DNA from: Arsenophonus sp052171895
GTDB taxonomy: Bacteria; Pseudomonadota; Gammaproteobacteria; Enterobacterales; Enterobacteriaceae
Assembly (NCBI GenBank): GCA_052171895.1
Contig: JBQMRN010000002.1
Location: 124,001-188,000, forward strand
Length of the DNA stretch: 64,000 bases
Direction of reading: 5' to 3'
This document shows, piece by piece, positions 61,798-64,000 of this stretch (position 1 is its first letter; each line of letters starts with the position of its first letter). Under the pieces are notes generated by a model. It did not search any database, had not been told where the DNA came from, and saw nothing but the letters and a program-made list of their open reading frames with translations. Both the position numbers and the translations under genes were made by a program.

Positions 61798-63351
61798 AAT
61801 CTGTTAAGTTATTTACAGCGAATAGGTCGTGCTTTAATGGTACCTGTTGCTGTACTGCCTGCTGCTGCGATTTTAATGGGGATTGGTTATTGGATTGATC
61901 CTAACGGCTGGGGAGCTAATAGTACTATTGCCGCTTTACTTATTAAATCAGGTTCGGCAATTATAGATAATATGTCAATATTATTTGCAATTGGCGTTGC
62001 ATATGGTTTATCAAAAGATAAAGATGGTTCGGCGGCATTAACCGGTTTTGTCGGTTTTTTAGTGGTAACAACCCTATGTTCACCATCGGCTTATTCGATG
62101 ATCATGGCTGTTGCTATCGAGCAAGTTCCTGCAGCATTTGCTAAAATTAATAATCAGTTTGTTGGGATATTGGTTGGTGTGTTGGCTGCTGAACTTTATA
62201 ATCGCTATAGCGGTGTTGAGTTACCGAAAGCATTTTCATTTTTTAGTGGCCGCCGTTTAGTACCTATATTGACTTCATTTTTGATGATTTTGTTGTCTTT
62301 CATTCTGATGTATGTTTGGCCATTTATCTATAATGCATTAGTGCTGTTTGGTGAAAATATTAAAGATTTGGGTTCATTAGGCGCTGGTATTTATGCTTTT
62401 TTTAATCGTCTATTGATCTCGGTTGGATTACATCATGCATTAAATTCAGTATTTTGGTTTGATGTAGCGGGTATTAATGATATTCCAAACTTTTTAGCTG
62501 GTGCTAAATCGTTAGCTTCAGGTTTGGCAGAAAAAGGTATTACTGGGCGTTATCAAGCTGGATTTTTCCCCATCATGATGTTTGGTTTGCCTGGTGCAGC
62601 ATTGGCCATTTATCATTCTTCTCGCCCTGAAAATAAAGCAAAAGTTTCTGGTATTATGATGGCAGGTGCTTTCGCTGCCTTTTTTACTGGTATCACTGAG
62701 CCCCTCGAGTTCTCATTCATGTTTGTGGCACCGGTTCTTTATGTTATTCATGCTATTTTAACTGGATTTTCTGTTTATATTGCGGCCGCAATGCACTGGA
62801 TCTCTGGTTTTGGTTTTAGTGCGGGTTTAGTCGATATGTTACTGCAGAGCCATAACCCGTTAGCAGTGCATTGGTATATGTTGATATTCCTAGGTATAAT
62901 TTTCTTTTGTTTATACTATGTTATATTTCGTTTTGTGATTAATAAGTTCAATTTAATGACACCAGGTCGTGAAATAACCAACGACTATGAGTCTATAGAT
63001 GCTTATGATAAAGCTATCAGCAGTAGTGATAAAAAAGATATTATGACGCATGAAGCATATCAATATCTTGCTGCAGTGGGGGGAACAGATAATTTAACAG
63101 TAATCGATGCTTGTATTACTCGTTTACGCCTAGGTGTAAAAGCCGTTGATATTGTTAATGATGATTTGGTAAAAAAATTGGGTGCTTCTGGCATTATTCG
63201 CTTAAATAAGCATAATGTGCAAATTATTGTTGGAACACGAGCAGAAATGATTGCGGAAGCAATGAAAAAGATTATTGAAAGAGAAACTGTTGCACCAGCA
63301 AATCTTGTTAAGAAAGGGGGGGATAATCGACAATCAACACAGTCAGAGTAA
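61795..63351 (+). CDS. nagE: GlcNAc-specific PTS permease, IIC-IIB only
   Basis: NagE imports and phosphorylates N-acetylglucosamine. In E. coli it is 648 residues with fused IIC, IIB and IIA domains. Here the frame ends after 518 residues. The IIC membrane domain (about 1-380) keeps LMVPVAVLPAAAILMGIG, HHALNSVFWFD and GITEPLEFSFMF. The IIB domain has the phosphocysteine site VIDACITRLRLGV (Cys about 439). The IIA domain follows as a decayed remnant, so phosphate would have to come from another EIIA such as Crr (known to substitute in related systems; inferred here). IS481/IS1595 DNA lies upstream. Confidence 0.93.
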   Translation: MNLLSYLQRIGRALMVPVAVLPAAAILMGIGYWIDPNGWGANSTIAALLIKSGSAIIDNMSILFAIGVAYGLSKDKDGSAALTGFVGFLVVTTLCSPSAYSMIMAVAIEQVPAAFAKINNQFVGILVGVLAAELYNRYSGVELPKAFSFFSGRRLVPILTSFLMILLSFILMYVWPFIYNALVLFGENIKDLGSLGAGIYAFFNRLLISVGLHHALNSVFWFDVAGINDIPNFLAGAKSLASGLAEKGITGRYQAGFFPIMMFGLPGAALAIYHSSRPENKAKVSGIMMAGAFAAFFTGITEPLEFSFMFVAPVLYVIHAILTGFSVYIAAAMHWISGFGFSAGLVDMLLQSHNPLAVHWYMLIFLGIIFFCLYYVIFRFVINKFNLMTPGREITNDYESIDAYDKAISSSDKKDIMTHEAYQYLAAVGGTDNLTVIDACITRLRLGVKAVDIVNDDLVKKLGASGIIRLNKHNVQIIVGTRAEMIAEAMKKIIERETVAPANLVKKGGDNRQSTQSE

Positions 63352-63872
63352 ACGTAAAAAATAAGCATGTGTAAGTGAGGAGAGAGGATAGTAGGGTAAA
63401 AATCGATTTTAACATAGCGGGTTGTAGTGGGGAGACTACCCGGCCACAGCAATCTCGGTAAATTATATAAGTTAGTGGTGAAATGTACTCTCTTAATGAA
63501 TCTTTTACTAGCTTAAGTATTAATCGTGAGGGGATATAGTTTAGCGATTAAGCTAACAAACAAGTACAGAGGTATTTCCGAGTGGGTAAGATTGTAAAAA
63601 TTTAGTAGTAATCATGTTTGTCTTCATTGAGATAAATAAAGATGTTGAAGTGATCGTTCACATGGCTATTAATACTGTAACGTTAAATGGGACAAGTAAT
63701 GTGGATGTTAGCGTTTAGTTGAAGAAAATACTGATGTAAATGTAGGGAGGGGCTGTCAACTTACCCCATAAGGCTATACTAAAATTATATCTCCATTAGT
63801 TGATAGTTATGAAATTAAATCGGTTTATTTGGTCTGTTGTAAGTTAAACCTTTATTCGATAGAATGTTCTTT
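63352..63872 (+). pseudogene. nagE: Decayed IIA domain of NagE
   Basis: Beyond the stop at 63351 the frames still show IIA pieces: SLNESFTS near 63495, GYSLAIKLTNKQV-like near 63525, KFSSNHVCLH near 63600 (around the usual NHAFSI), DVEVIVHMAINTVTLNG near 63635-63690 (the conserved VELFVHFGIDTVELKG, with the phospho-His), and DSYEIKSV near 63805. Frameshifts separate them all. Confidence 0.82.
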
Positions 63873-63900
63873 TACCTCTAACACCATAAGGTTAGAGGTA
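63873..63900. terminator. Possible nagE terminator hairpin
   Basis: A perfect 10-bp stem (TACCTCTAAC and its complement) with an 8-base loop lies right after the decayed IIA domain. No clear T-run follows on the plus strand, so function is uncertain. Confidence 0.5.
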
Positions 63901-63914
63901 TAACCCAAGTTGTT

Positions 63915-64000
63915 TGCTTCTAGATTATTAGATAGACCATCATCGCACCGCCATATTCATGGAATAGGGTGGCTACTGAGAGATATAATTGATAGAAAAT
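63915..64000 (+). mobile_element. IS481-family element, 5' start (runs off the window)
   Basis: The last 86 bp align with 59576-59665 (AGATTATTAGATAGACC then a degraded ACTGAGAGATATA). The element continues beyond the window. Confidence 0.65.

Noticed and set aside
63060..63452. A 130-codon minus-strand frame opposite the nagE 3' end
   Set aside because: Antisense to the conserved IIB domain of NagE; no family resemblance of its own.

Overview
The window reads as chromosomal DNA of a host-restricted enterobacterial (Enterobacterales) symbiont in an advanced stage of genome decay, of the Arsenophonus or Sodalis kind. The genus is inferred from gene content and style, not established. The DNA is AT-rich. 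About 17 intact housekeeping genes stand in a sea of dead insertion sequences and pseudogenes. The gene neighbourhoods follow E. coli closely: miaB-ybeZ-ybeY-corC-lnt-gltL, leuS-lptE-holA-nadD-rsfS-rlmH-mrdA-mrdB, ubiF, a Met-Leu-Gln tRNA cluster, nagC-nagA-nagB facing nagE, and the thrL/arcA/creA corner. No rRNA, CRISPR array, prophage or intact transposase was seen.

Layout. 1-10.6 kb: stacked IS1595-, IS256- and IS91-family wrecks, then relics of thrL, arcA and creA. 10.7-12.1 kb: dead IS256 copy. 12.2-22.6 kb (minus): mrdB, mrdA, rlmH (frameshifted), rsfS, a dead IS256, nadD, holA, lptE, leuS. 22.8-26.4 kb: the 3' two thirds of gltL, broken by an IS91 copy that itself holds an IS1595 copy. 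26.4-40.9 kb: a block bounded by two same-direction IS256 copies, carrying coaD, an intact recD with a ruined recB and a ptrA tail, and pitA. 40.9-45.4 kb: the 5' third of gltL, then lnt, corC, ybeY, ybeZ (dead). 45.4-48.3 kb: miaB (dead, split by IS256). 48.5 kb: ubiF. 50.3-51.4 kb: dead IS481. 51.5-51.9 kb: tRNA cluster with a strong promoter and a perfect 41-bp palindrome upstream. 52.3-55.8 kb: nagC in three pieces. 57.3-59.3 kb: nagA, nagB. 59.4-61.7 kb: IS481 interrupted by IS1595 where the nag control region should be. 61.8-63.9 kb: nagE with its IIA domain decayed. The window ends in another IS481.

The surviving genes serve wall elongation (MrdA/MrdB), NAD and CoA synthesis (NadD, CoaD), lipoprotein and LPS export (Lnt, LptE), translation (LeuS, RsfS, YbeY, tRNAs), replication (HolA), ubiquinone (UbiF), phosphate uptake (PitA) and GlcNAc use (NagE, NagA, NagB). 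Regulators (ArcA, NagC), RNA-modification enzymes (MiaB, RlmH), glutamate import (GltL) and RecB are lost.

The strongest observations are these: gltL is split about 15 kb apart by IS256-mediated rearrangement, with one target duplication shared between the two outer ends; the LeuRS editing site carries T252A plus neighbouring changes; recD is intact beside a destroyed recB; several perfect long palindromes sit in otherwise decaying DNA; and IS nesting can be read from target duplications. I found no convincing new defence or biosynthetic system.
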